From Marthasterias glacialis (taxonomy: Eukaryota; Echinodermata; Asteroidea; Forcipulatida; Asteriidae), in contig OU452219.1 in NCBI GenBank assembly GCA_911728455.2, forward strand, positions 8,306,320 through 8,370,319: a stretch of DNA of 64,000 bases, written 5' to 3'. Both the position numbers and the translations under genes were made by a program. The notes below the pieces were generated by a model. That model searched no databases and was not told the DNA's origin. It saw only the letters and a list, made by a program, of their open reading frames with translations. How positions within the stretch are numbered: position 1 is the stretch's first letter; each line of letters begins with the position of its first letter. Below, one piece after another: positions 20,006 to 64,000 of the stretch.

Positions 20006-21064
20006 AAATCCTGGCGGCAATTGGTTAAAAAAGCAGGTAGTGCACAAATGAGTATGCTGTCAATACATTTCCACTGACATCTCTAGAAGAAGCTGCATGA
20101 TACATATAATGAGCTCTGCTGATTGTCATGGATGCATAATTCAGAGGTGGATGGTCAGAAATGGCCTTCTCTATCTTCCTCATGAAGACCATGTTAATGT
20201 TCCATTTGTCCTTGCCCTCAGCAGAATGTAGAGTTGTTTTCCTGAACAGGCTATGTCAAGAACCAACATGTTGTTTCCATAGTGCTATCCCAACTGCCTT
20301 ATATGTATCGACCATGTGCCCTTTGTTTACATCTAAACCGCCCTCTATTGAGACCTGTCTGCCGGTGTTGTGCATGCATCATGTTCTGCATAAATTTGGT
20401 AAAGAAGTGACGATCAAAGGAGTGACAATTCAAAGACGATCTGACCTGTGACATCACTCCTAATTTATGCGAAACACAGACGTGCTCTCACTGGCAGGCA
20501 GAAACTTCACTGGTGGTTTTACCGAGATGTCCGAGGGAACATCGTCGTTATTAACCATGCAAAGTTTCAAATTCTCCCTATGTTGCACCTTCCTTTTTAA
20601 AGAATATTTTTTAATATGTCCCGGAATGTTTGTTATAATCTTTTGTACTGTGTAACATTACATCATAACGCCAGCTGAGACAACAACATGTAGAACTTTT
20701 TTTAAAGTGAAATATTGGTCAGTGTATGTATTTAAAATAAAAAAAAGTTGTTTTATTTTTTCATCAATAATTGCAATTTCAAAATTGACCCACGGAATTG
20801 TTGTTAATGATTAAAACTGTAAACTATGTATTATTTTCTAAAAAAAAAAAAACACAAAATGAGGGAGCTTGTCATAAAAAAGAAAACGTTCAATGTTTGT
20901 CATGTGTAAACTTACCGACTAAAAACAACGAGACACTTTCAGATTCGACTGCGACTGATAAAATGTGATGACAATATTATTATACTTATTCAATAAATTA
21001 AGTTATGTAAAAAGTGACATGTGTTCTGAAATGTGTTGTGTTCTATCTTGATATAATGAAGCAT
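20006..21064. other. Intergenic region between the retrotransposon and NTPCR
   Basis: No gene is recognised. A plus-strand frame of 96 codons at 20161-20451 has no known domain and looks fortuitous. Plus-strand AATAAA occurs at 20992-20997. The 3' end of the NTPCR transcript probably lies at the right edge. Confidence 0.4.
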
Positions 21065-21085
21065 ATTTTGGTGGAGAATCAAGGC

Positions 21086-21091
21086 TTTATT
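21086..21091 (-). terminator. Probable NTPCR poly(A) signal
   Basis: AATAAA on the minus strand, 574 nt after the NTPCR stop codon. It implies a 3' UTR of about 0.6 kb. Confidence 0.5.
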
Positions 21092-21143
21092 GTCCCCAAA
21101 AACTTCAACTTCAAAGTATGTCAATTCAACAAGACCTCATTAT

Positions 21144-21300
21144 GAGTTACGAAATGGAATTTCTCGTAGCGTAACAAGGTCGTATCTTTGTTAATGCAAG
21201 CACAAAAGCCAATGAAGTGAGATACGATCTTGTTGCATGGAGCAAATTAATCATTACAAGATACGACCTTTTGACCAAACTGAGTTACGACCTTGTCGCA
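21144..21300. repeat. Cluster of inverted and direct copies of a TACGACCTTG-type motif
   Basis: CAAGGTCGTATCT at 21175-21187 is the near reverse complement of AGATACGATCTTG at 21220-21232, AGATACGACCTT at 21259-21270 and GTTACGACCTTGT at 21284-21296. It lies inside the predicted NTPCR 3' UTR. It may be a decayed foldback element or a hairpin-forming RNA segment. Confidence 0.6.
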
Positions 21301-21664
21301 CTGATGCAAAGATTTTCAAGATAATAGGCAAAGGATATACATCTTTTCATAACCAAACATCATTTTAACTTTTTAAAATTAAGAATTTCTTCCTGCTTTG
21401 ACAAAGACAAAAAACATCAACCCCACCCCCGGTCTCCTAAATCACCCTTTTTAAATTAAACATTAACATTTGTATTTTTCCCTCTTTCTTTTTTGATTCT
21501 CTTATAAAATTAAGAAGTCTCGGCACCATTTCCAAAATTGAAAAGCAGTTGGCTCCCAAACTTTATCCTTCATTTGAACTGCCCCATGCAAAATAAACCT
21601 CCACTGTACATAATTGGACGGTTGTGGTCTGAAACCTTGACTGTAGTATCGTCATGTGACCTCG

Positions 21665-24600
21665 TCAGGTGATACTGGTTCTGGCTTGCATCACTGCTTG
21701 AACTATGTCTGGAAGGAGAGCACCCCGATTCTCTTTTGTAACCTAAAAAAAAAAAATAAGAATTTGTTTTTATTCATGCTCACTTTCCTTAAGGGTAAAT
21801 AAAGCCAAGTCAAAAATTAATGGATTCAGCTGTGGCTATGGCTGGAATGCCAAAAAGTCTTATTCTTCAACATTGTCATCGCAGCCATAGCCAATAGCCA
21901 AATCCATAGCCAAAGTCGCTTGATTCAATTTCAAGTACAAGATGGCGCATTGAAGGTATGATTTTCTTGATGGATGAGGAGGGTTGTTGCAGAGTCATGC
22001 GGCCACTGTAAAGTACATCAGCAGTTGATATAAAGAAAAGGATTTGGGAAAACAAGATTATCTTTATGACAAGAGTCCATTTATGACTAAATATTGGAAT
22101 TATGTTCTTACAACAAATATTTGGACATCTGTTCTACTCCGAATCTCCTCAACCAATCCCAGAGGTTTTCCTTTAGGCACAGGAATGGTTCCAAGAATCG
22201 GACAGCTTGATTGGCTGAGAAGTCTCCTCACAAGCTGGACAAAGGTTTGACTGAATAACTCCATCTTCCCTATCTCATCGATGACTAACATGGAAGTGGC
22301 AGCTACAGCACGGTCCTGAAAATGTAATAACATTTTTATTATTAAGTTATCAATCATCATATGTGTACCTTCATTTTCAAGAAATTCGATGTCGGTGTAC
22401 TAATTAAAACGTTGAGTTGTTAAATCATTGATCCTTTTCAGAACCACCACAGCTCATAGGAAATATGACTTCATGGTATCACCACAGACGTAAGTTTCAA
22501 GTAAATTCAACTATACACTGATAGTATTTTTTCCACAAATTTTACAGAACAATTTATTTAGTTATTGAGAAAGGAGAAAAATTCGCCAAAAAACTGATAC
22601 AGTCATTTTTAAAACTATTCATTTTAATAGTAAAAATTATGACTAAGGCACCTGAGACATATAACTAAGATAAAAAGGATTAATTCGTCTGATGCCTGGC
22701 AGAAGGTTACAAGAGAATCAAATGAACTGATCTCTTCCTCCTGCCTTTATGACAGGCATCTTGTCTAGGAGTCGCCATGATTGAATCCTCTGGGTCAGGA
22801 ACCAGTCAGTTTTATGATCATCGCAACCCCCCTGGGTAGGAACTAGAGGGATACGATAATCTCACTACCCCCCCCCCCCCCCCCCAGTCAGGGACCAGAA
22901 GGTTACGATCATCACAACCCCGTGGATAGGGATCAGGGACCAGAGGAATATGACCATCCCAACCCCCTAAATAGAGACCACAGGAATATGACCATCCCAA
23001 CACCCTAGTGAGGGACCATAAGGATGTGATCATTGCAACCCCCTAGTTAGGCATCAGAGGGTTATGATCATTGCAACCCCCTAGTTAGGGATCAGAGGTT
23101 TATGATCATTGCAACCCCCTAGTTAGGGATCAGAGGTTTATGATCATTGCAACCCCCTAGTTAGGGATCAGAGGTTTATGATCATTGCAACCCCCTAGTT
23201 AGGGATCAGAGGTTTATGATCATTGCAACCCCCTAGTTGGGGATCAGAGGGTTATGATCATTGCAACCCCCTAGTAACTAGTTATGGACCAGAAGGATAT
23301 GATCATTGTAACTACTAACCTGGCCCATAGTCCTCCCAGGCACCTAAAGTAAAGTCTGTCCCGAGCCAATATGGCTCATCAGGCCGGTGCTTACATCCGG
23401 TTTCCTTGGCATTAAATGACTGAGAATATTTCTATTTCCCCTGGACAGGATGCCAGTCCATCGCAGGTTTACTCCCAAACTCTCGTCGATACCCATTTTT
23501 ACTCCTGGGTGGGGAGAAGCAATTATGATAAAGTGCCTTGCTCAAGGACACAAGTGCCTCGACTGACCAGGCCAGGATTCGAACCCACATTTTGTAAATA
23601 ACAGAACTTGAGTCCATCACACTAGACCACTTGGCCACATCACCCGACTCCCAGGCACCTAGACCGACTCTGATAATGTACAAACCAGTCACTCAACAAA
23701 GCATTTTATTCAGTCCAAAAAATCCTTTTAAGCTCACATAAAAAAAAGGAGAACAATTTGACGAACCTTTCCAAACAGTTCTGGAAGAGCAAGACTTTCA
23801 AATGAGCTTAAATCCACCGTGTATTGACCCACAACTGGTCCTCTGGGCCCCCTACCATAAAAACAAAACACAGAAAACCAAAATAATAAGTATTGAAAAT
23901 ACATTTTTAAAATGTTATCATAGGTGATGACATCAGGTGAAGTGGGTCAGTAGCTTCTAGTCTTGGTGCAAGATGTCCTCAGCGCATTTTGCTACCCAAT
24001 TGGCTACTGCCCACCGTACAGCTATTCACCGGTAGCAGGTGCTTCACAGATTTCTACGATGGGTAACGCAAAGGATAGCGCGGTTTTAGGGGTGATAGCT
24101 GGTTCGTGGAGTGATAACGCCCACTACTGGCGGCAATGGACCTTTATCATGCTGCCACCATCTTGGTCATGTTCCCTGTATCCAATAACAGTAATAGATG
24201 CTAATATTCATTATACAAAAAGGAACCAGACTATTTACCCTTCCAGCCTTGATTTGGTTACATCGGTTTGAATGGGAGAAAATCTAGATGGCTGCACCAT
24301 GATAAAGGTCTATTCCTGATGAGGGTGGATTGTGGACTTTCATGGGTCATGGACAACAGAAGAGAAACATATTGCACCAAGACTATGAAACATCATGAAA
24401 TTGTGTAGATATTCCAAAATGACACACAAAACCTGATAAAACCAATGGGGACTGGTGCGATATTGTTTCTGTAGGGAAGAGCGAAATCATACATGTAGCT
24501 GTGGGAAGTTCAAGTCATGAGAAAAGACTGTAGTTTGACCCTGGAAAATATTTTGAAAATAGATTTTTAAAGCGTCATAGAGAGGCTTTTAAAGGGGACA

Positions 24601-26448
24601 CGCATAGAAAATTTTATAAACCGGAATTTTATAAACTCAAAAATTTCAAAAAGCTTCTAATATCGGTTGGTCCATTTGTATGCCTCTCTCTCTGTCTGGA
24701 ATGAGTAGCAATTGTATGCAAAGCTCTAAAAAACATTGAGGTGTCGTATAGTGTTCTTAAAGAAAGGGGTTAAGAAGTTGGGGGTGAAGGAGAAGGGAGA
24801 GGATGGTATAATGGAACAGGGTGGTTGAAAGAGAGGGGGATATAAAAAGAGGGGAGGGGATGGAGAAATCTTTTAATGCAATATTGTAAGCAGGCATTGG
24901 AATCGAAGTAGTGCACGGAAAAACCGAGGCCAGGTAACACTGATAAAACCTTCATCCCACAAGGGCGTAATGATGTTAAACTTACCCTCCAGCCCTTGCC
25001 AGAGGTCCTCTATTTCCACTCAAGGTAACCACATCGAACCCAGTCCTCCGGCCACCAACTCGCACCTCCTCAGTGTAAAACCCTCGCAAGGTCACAGAGC
25101 TCTGCTGAAGCTGTTCAACAGCCTTACGTATCAAAGTAGTCTTTCCAACTCCTACACAAGAATGCGACAAAAAGTTACTTTTTAGTCTCTGTGTTTCCCT
25201 CCTCCAAAAGACCAAAACAATATCCCATACCCATACTGCTCGTATATGGAAGTTGGCGGATTAAGGTTTCATTGTGAAAAATAAACTGAAGAAATTCTTT
25301 ATGGAAAAACATGAGAGATCCAATAACTAAAAAATATTATTAATAGATGTTTAGTGCCCCTTTGGCCTTTTCCCCTAATCAACAACCCCTTTATCTTTCA
25401 GTTTATGAACAAGTTTTCCCAAAAGAATTCGAGACCTAAATGTCCAGCTTTGTATGGGTTAGCTGCAATAATGAGAGCTCTTTGTTACCTTCCTTAGACT
25501 GTTTCTGTTGGATGATCGAGGGTTAAAGCTATGGTAACTGTGTATGGGCACTAGACTCGGTATTACTGGGGTGTTGTACCAAAGATTATAGAGCGCCGAA
25601 GGCACAAGATTGGGAACTGCTGGGCTTTATCTATTGTTAGAATGTGAAATATGTATGGGCGCCATTTCGGCAAGTGAATGCTTTGTTTTCAATTGATAGC
25701 ACTGGTCATTGTTTGCACTGATATACACTGATCTATTGTTGTATTAATAGAGTCACTTGCCGAAATGGCGTCCAGTGAGATTTCACGTTTCAGCCAGAGT
25801 TCCCCATCTTGCGCCTTCAGCGCTCTATAATCTTTGGTTGTTTTCCTCTTTTTGAAATTTTTAGTTTTAGCCTCACTCGCTTTCGGCATTCTCAGAATGG
25901 GCGCTCAATATCCAGTGTCCTGTTTGACCTTGTACAGAAAAATCATGAACGTAACTCTGCATTATTTTCATCCTAAAAACATCCATTTGGATGACAGAAA
26001 ATGATTGCGTGTACACTGAATTCATCTTTGACATGTTGAGAAGCCAGTATGCGATTTTACAGCTATAGGATAGTATTTAGTCATGTCTTTGTTGTCATTT
26101 GGGCAATCTTTTGGAGCCGAATGTGCAGAAAATCATCGCAAATCGCCAAAACACCACCTAGACACATGTGTTTCCCTGGGGCGATAGTTTGACCACCAGA
26201 GTCTATAATTTATTTTAAAAAGTGCCCCAGTTATTGGGTCTGTATACGTATGGGCACGTCAAGTAATGTAAAGAAAACTTTGGTTAGGAGCTAGATGTTT
26301 GAACCGGTTGAGCAAGGACCAATAATTTTGTTAAATGACCTTAATACTAGGATTAGGAAACTTTACAAATAAAACAACACACATAATTACCTGGAGAACC
26401 TGTGAGAAACACATGACGGATGCAAGGAATCGGTGATGAAGTTGCCAT
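21665..26448 (-). CDS. NTPCR: Cancer-related nucleoside-triphosphatase homologue (THEP1 family), complete
   Basis: NTPCR hydrolyses nucleoside triphosphates; it is a small P-loop enzyme of the THEP1 family. Coding exons on the minus strand are 26448-26391, 25151-24986, 23851-23767, 22315-22112 and 21742-21665 (TGA), with GT-AG introns and matching phases, giving 196 residues (vertebrate protein about 190). Walker A, GSPGVGKT at residues 17-24, spans exons 1 and 2. 'GFYTEEVR..GRR.GFDVVTLSG' is the family core; Walker B is MLVIDEIGKME at 112-122. 'ILGTIPVPKGKPLGLVEEIR' and a C-terminal 'VTKENRGALLPDIV' complete the fold. The start chosen is the only in-frame Met before Walker A, and its N-terminus is a few residues longer than the human one. 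Introns carry foldback elements and a minisatellite. The gene is head to head with LRRC57 and convergent with PPP5. Confidence 0.96.
21820..21907. repeat. Short imperfect foldback (NTPCR intron 4)
   Basis: 'tggattcagctgtggctatg' near 21821-21840 pairs imperfectly with 'catagccaatagccaaatcc' near 21886-21905. It is about 88 bp in all and non-coding. Confidence 0.5.
22793..23320. repeat. Minisatellite, unit about 38 bp
   Basis: About a dozen copies of a unit containing TATGATCATTGCAACCCCC and 'tagttagggatcagagg'. The copies at about 23060-23250 are nearly identical and those on the left are diverged. A C18 run interrupts it at 22868-22885. It is in NTPCR intron 3. Confidence 0.85.
23345..23650 (-). 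mobile_element. tRNA-derived SINE (minus orientation)
   Basis: Read on the minus strand it has a tRNA-like head with an A-box-like 'ggccaagtggtctagtgtg' and a B-box GGGTTCGAATCC (about 23574-23585). A body follows with 'cacttgtgtccttgag' and a tail at 23345-23460. It is in NTPCR intron 3. Confidence 0.65.
23950..24390. mobile_element. Nested foldback element in NTPCR intron 2
   Basis: The outer arms are 'tagtcttggtgcaa' at about 23956-23969 and its complement 'ttgcaccaagacta' at about 24371-24384. The inner arms are GACCTTTATCATGCTGCCACC (about 24139-24159) and a near complement, '(g)gctgcaccatgataaaggtc', at about 24291-24311. The left flank (23925-23947) shares 'gatgacatcaggtg' and 'gggtcagtag' with the repeats at 1935 and 59336. 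No ORF. Confidence 0.55.
25578..25838. mobile_element. Foldback/MITE-like element in NTPCR intron 1
   Basis: The terminal arms ACCAAAGATTATAGAGCGC (25578-25596) and its exact complement (25820-25838) are 19 bp and perfect. A second perfect pair of 17 bp (GCCATTTCGGCAAGTGA) lies at 25661-25677 and 25753-25769. Pairing between them is partial. A minus-strand 66-codon frame (25889-25689) runs across it and begins with a Lys-rich stretch; I do not think it is a gene. Confidence 0.75.
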
Positions 26449-27075
26449 AGTTGATTCAGTGCTCAAGCAGTTACTTTATAAAATCTAAAATCGCGATTTT
26501 TACATATAAAAGAATAAGTTGAAACTAACTCAGTTTCTGTTAATTGTTAAAATACAACTAGAACTACACACTGTGGCTATCTAAACATTAACAATAACAT
26601 TCATAAAACTAATCTAAGACTAAGACTAAGACTAAGTAAGATTAAGACGAGTATCACAAGTTCACAAATCACAACCCCGTGAATAAAATGGACATAATAT
26701 AGCCCGTATTTTTTAGAGTTTTTTCCGCTTCACACAAATTGGTCGAAATGCTAATTGATAATTCAATTATTTACCTGTAAATGTAAACTAGCAATACGTA
26801 AACAAACAAGTGAAGTAGTCATGTATCCATTTGCGTCAAAGATGATTAGATTACCACTCACATCAGTCATGTTGTTTTGATTTGAAGTAAACACCACGTG
26901 GCGGAAGTGCTCCTACATGACCTCAGGGCCATTGTCCGCGAATGACCTTACGAAATAATAAACAAACGCGAACTGGATTTACGGAGTTGCAGTAAATTAA
27001 GTAAATTGCCCACTTTTTTTTATCCAATTTCGATTTGGAAATTGGGACACGTGATCAATTTGTCAGAGGAGCACA
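26449..27075. promoter_or_regulatory. Shared NTPCR/LRRC57 head-to-head promoter region
   Basis: This is the 627 bp between the two start codons, which diverge. No TATA box is well placed and there is no CpG island; it is A/T-rich with short (CTAAGA)n repeats near 26611-26640. Both 5' UTRs must start here, or further out if there are upstream non-coding exons. Confidence 0.55.
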
Positions 27076-60248
<33,173 letters not shown>

Positions 60249-61129
60249 TAAGCAGTTTGCTTTCGATTGAATAGAGACCCCTTTGCATAGGCCGCCATGG
60301 CAGTGAGGTAAAACAATGGAAAACCTGTACGTGTTACGCACAACTCTCAACCAATCGTAGGTCTTCCTTTTGACCTCAGCGAGGGCGCTGTTTGCAAGTC
60401 AAAAGTCAGGAGATTAGAATACAATTTGCAACAAAGCCCTGAAGCTGGGCCACTGGATAAGAGCTCAATGTAATGACTTCTATTTTTCTTGAAGAAAGAT
60501 GATCAACACTTCAGCCCATATGCACAAGCTCCTTCTTAAAAGTATACCGCAGTGCAATTTGCGGAAATAGAGTACAGCTAAAAAAGAAATCAAGTTGCCA
60601 CTATGAACACTGTGCTGTAGTTTACAGATAGTTATGCCAGGTTTTTATGTTTTGCACCGTATTGCTTCAAAATCGCCATGATGGTTGCCGATGCTGTTTG
60701 GACTCAGACTTCACCCAGAATCCCTTGTGCCCAGATCATGCACATTAGGACATGCCTATGTGATAATTGTAAACTGTATTTCATTGGTAATATGGGGTTA
60801 AGTAAGGGTTACTTGATATACTGCCAGCAGAGAAATTTTTCTCTAACCCTGTCAGTGAACAACAGGGTTGTAAGCGTAGGACACTTTCTCAAGAAGCATG
60901 ATCAAAATCTGGCCGTGACCACATTGGCGGGTACACAGTGGCTTTGTTGTCAGACAGATGTTATGTATGGACTTGAGATAGATCTCCTTCTTATCAAGTT
61001 TAATTTTCCTGGTGATGGCAGTGGAAGATTTCCTGAATTCGACTGACTTTTCAAAACTGTGGAGGCATTCTGGACCCAAATTTTGAAAGTGTGGCCGAAG
61101 CACGCTGAATTGGTAGCAGGTCCTTGGAA

Positions 61130-61355
61130 TGTTTTTATTTAATGTTTATGTTTGAAAAGCTCTACTGTGCAATCTGGAGCATTTAAAATGGTTTTATGTT
61201 AGGATCTTGTGAATTTGATATTAAAATGTTAAAAAAAAAAAAAAAAAAATTATATATATATATTTCTTTTTGCGAATCAGCCTTAATTTCTGCATATCGG
61301 CCCGTAATTCGCAAGTATCGGCCCGATACGCTAGCTTTTCCATGGGGAGAACCCT
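61130..61355 (+). repeat. Dispersed repeat, copy 2 (pairs with 35095-35265)
   Basis: It has the same word order as the copy at 35095, with an added A/T-rich tract (A18 followed by tata repeats) at about 61229-61262. Confidence 0.65.
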
Positions 61356-62285
61356 GACTTATAGAAAATTCCTTGGGTGAAGAGCCAAACCCAGGTAAAA
61401 GGGGGCTTTTTAACTATATAAAAAAGGAAAAAAGAATAAAGTAACAATCCTAGACTACTTAATTTGAATTTGACTATCTGTAAATCACAGGCAATTTACC
61501 CCCTTTGTCTTGACCTCTTATACTCAGCTTCAGGGTAGAGGACATTTTTGTGGCGGGGAAGAAAGAGACAATCCTAAATTTGGCGGTTTACTCAGAAATA
61601 TTTTAATCCTCAATCATCGCTGCTGTCAGAGGCTGCAAGGGGTGTGTAACATTTTTTGATAAGAACCTCACTTTAATAAATTGTGTCAAAATATTTGTGT
61701 TTGAAGTCATTCGTGTGCTGATTAACTAGCATGTATATGACAGCGTACTTGTTGGCCACTCTCGGCAAATCTTATTGGTCACCTAAGTTGCAATCTTAAG
61801 GTTATGGCATGAAATTAGATGGTGGTGGCTGTATGTTAATCCTGCAGAGACAGGAGCTGCTGCAAAAGTGGAGCTTGGCCAAACCCCACTCAGCCAAAAT
61901 TAACATCGAGTACACTGTACAAACCGAGATGATATTCCAAATGTACTTTTTTTCACACCAACACTTCCAAAATTGTGACAGATTGTGGTGTCATAATTTT
62001 TTATGGCCATTTTAACTTAAAAAGCCCATGTTGAATCAGATGTAAAGATTAGCCAGAAAGGTAGTCTTTGATTGTTTATGTACTGTGTGTTGCTGTCCGT
62101 GGCCAATGGAATCCATCTGCAACTCGACACCCAGCCTATATGGACTAGGGAACTAAACTTCCTCCATGGTTCATGTATGGCAGGGTTTGGGTTATTCGGT
62201 ATCGTCAAGAGTTCATCAGAGTAAGCTAAAACCATGAGACGGATTCGGCAAAATGCATAAATGTTCCTTAACCCTTCTATACACC

Positions 62286-62487
62286 AATCGGATCAGAGCT
62301 CATTTATGGTGTTTTACACCACCGCAGCCATGGCCTCCGCACACTCGCGTGACACGACACACGCATCAGCGCTCAATAAACCAATCAGCGTGGAGGATTC
62401 ACAGTGCATGTGGGTCGACGCGCGTGTGCGGCGACCATAGTTGTGGTGGTGTAAATGCCCATGAACAAGCTGCTCGGATTAGTCTAT
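62286..62487. mobile_element. MITE with about 40-bp TIRs, copy 2
   Basis: It matches 57190-57392 throughout, including 'gtttacaccacc'-type arms, the 'gtcgacgcgcg' centre and the right end 'gagctgctcggattagtct' or close. Its arms are more diverged than those of copy 1. Confidence 0.75.
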
Positions 62488-63920
62488 AGTAAGAGAAAGA
62501 TTCTTCCACCACCAGAAGTGACGTCTGTGTGTAACGAACATGCTGTGTTCAACCGTAGAGCTATATGGTTCAACGTGTTGCCACTCGCATGTAGAGTCGC
62601 CTTCTAATGTGGGCATCCAGCTGGTCTGCTATAGCCTTGACTTAGCATTAGTCCAGTTGTTTATCTTAATCATAACAAAGTTATCAGAACAAATTTGAGC
62701 TAAGATTTCTTTCCGATTCGAATCATCTTGTTATTTAACCCTTCTCCTCCTCCACTTAATTCAATAAGTTGATCACATTCCTCTGAATGTTGTTCACATT
62801 GAAAACTTGATACGCAGATAAGATGACTTGCATCAAACATTGCCGTCTGAAGTTTGCCATTATAAAATGATCTCAAAAGTAACTCGATGCCAGCGGATGG
62901 TAATTGATGTGAACCACTTGCCAAGAGAAAAATTATTGATTGTCAAACTTGCCATTTTATGAAATACATATTGTTATACGAACAGTGGAGCCCACTGTCC
63001 TTAATTTGTTCCCTCCTATTAAAAACACCAGCACCTGCTTTGCCTCTGCTGTAAATGACAGACTCTGACAGCATAGAGAAATACTTAGTCCACGGGACTA
63101 TAAAGTAACTCAAGACCATGGGTATCGCTGTATGGAAGAAAAATTACCAGGGTCTCGTAACAAGGTGAAGGGAGCCAGAGGCCAAGATCGGGAAATCCAA
63201 ATGAATTGTTTTGGCAAAGACATTACTGTCAGACAGCCCACAGGTACGCACAGGGTGAGATGATAAGGGAACGTTGCAGAGCCAAAATTAGTCAGGAATT
63301 AGGCCACATGATGTCAGGCGTATTTGAGATGGGAAACACACCGCATTTGCCAATATTAACAATTTAATGTGCTAGTGGTGGTGCAGATCTCCAATTGTTT
63401 GTTTTGATGTTTTTTCACTGAGCAGCGTCGTAAGCCAATAACCCAACACTGGCCTGAAAAGCTGCATGCACCACTGGAAGCAGGGCCAGAAGACTGATCA
63501 GGCAGCAATTCAGGCAGGCAACTTTTCAGCTGATTTCCTCATCTTTCATCTTTTTTTAGAGCGATTGAAAAACTGTAAGACACTGTGCAATGTTGTGTGT
63601 GCTGGGCACTTTCTTTTTTTTACTTCTTCTTCGTCTTCTTTTTCCCAAAACAAATTTGCATGTCTGGTAATAACTCAGCTGTCGGAGAGTCAAAAAGAGC
63701 ACTTTTCAAGTTTTTGATATTTAAAGAAATTTAAGGAAGCAGCAATTCATTGATAATTGATGATGATTTAATTGGTTGCTATAATGATTTTGAAAAAAGT
63801 ATGACTTGTGCTCAGGGAATAAGACATTTTATAATGCCCCCATACATAGATTCTGCCTTTTGATTGGTTTAGAGCATGTCACATAATGTGTCTTATTTTT
63901 ACTAGAAACGCGACAAACTA

Positions 63921-64000
63921 TATCCATAGCAACAAATGTACTAAACCCATAGCAACCAATGTACTACACCTATAGCAACCAATGTACTACACCCATAGCA
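63921..64000. repeat. 23-bp tandem repeat running out of the window
   Basis: Three full units and a part of CCATAGCAACCAATGTACTA+CAC. The array continues past position 64000, so its size is unknown. Confidence 0.85.

Noticed and set aside
20161..20451. 96-codon plus-strand ORF between the retrotransposon and NTPCR
   Set aside because: The composition is irregular (many Cys/Leu/Phe), there is no recognisable family, and it may be part of old repeat sequence.
60678..61046. 122-codon ORF as the missing LRRC57 C-terminal exon
   Set aside because: It shows no LRR pattern and no similarity to the expected C-terminal segment, and lacks a well-placed acceptor.

Overview
The window is animal nuclear DNA. 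Three conserved genes are broken into short exons with GT-AG introns (up to about 20 kb), and the space between is packed with SINEs, a LINE remnant, short inverted-repeat elements and minisatellites. The three proteins closely follow their vertebrate orthologues as I know them, and the repeat types (tRNA-derived SINEs, many short foldback elements, a Ty3/gypsy element with an intact gag-pol) suggest a marine invertebrate deuterostome, possibly an echinoderm. The species assignment is inference only.

Layout. Positions 411-6513 (+) hold the last seven exons of a PPP5-type serine/threonine protein phosphatase, covering the whole catalytic domain; the TPR half lies upstream of the window. Positions 8594-19547 are a complete Ty3/gypsy LTR retrotransposon on the minus strand, with 2080-bp LTRs of equal length and no difference that I could see. 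It has a tRNA-Leu primer site, gag, an overlapping pol in another frame, and a third ORF in the env position that encodes a two-finger C2H2 protein with an acidic tail rather than an envelope. Positions 21665-26448 (-) are the complete five-exon NTPCR/THEP1 nucleoside-triphosphatase gene. It is head to head, 627 bp apart, with LRRC57 (+), whose first three coding exons lie at 27076-27159, 40065-40200 and 59929-60197; its 3' end is outside the window.

PPP5 and NTPCR converge on the interval that holds the retrotransposon. The element sits inside an older dispersed repeat. A second, uninterrupted copy of that repeat at 28.6-29.1 kb shows what the empty site looked like and confirms a 4-bp target duplication. 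The LRRC57 introns (33 kb) contain no further gene I can support; they hold several families of foldback/MITE-like elements with clear terminal inverted repeats, a tRNA-derived SINE family in several copies, a SINE nested in a LINE reverse-transcriptase remnant, an (AAC)n tract, minisatellites and many long poly-G/poly-C runs.

The host genes are unrelated housekeeping functions and form no pathway. The most interesting object is the retrotransposon and its C2H2 ORF, which has an optimal start context and a splice-acceptor-like sequence just upstream.
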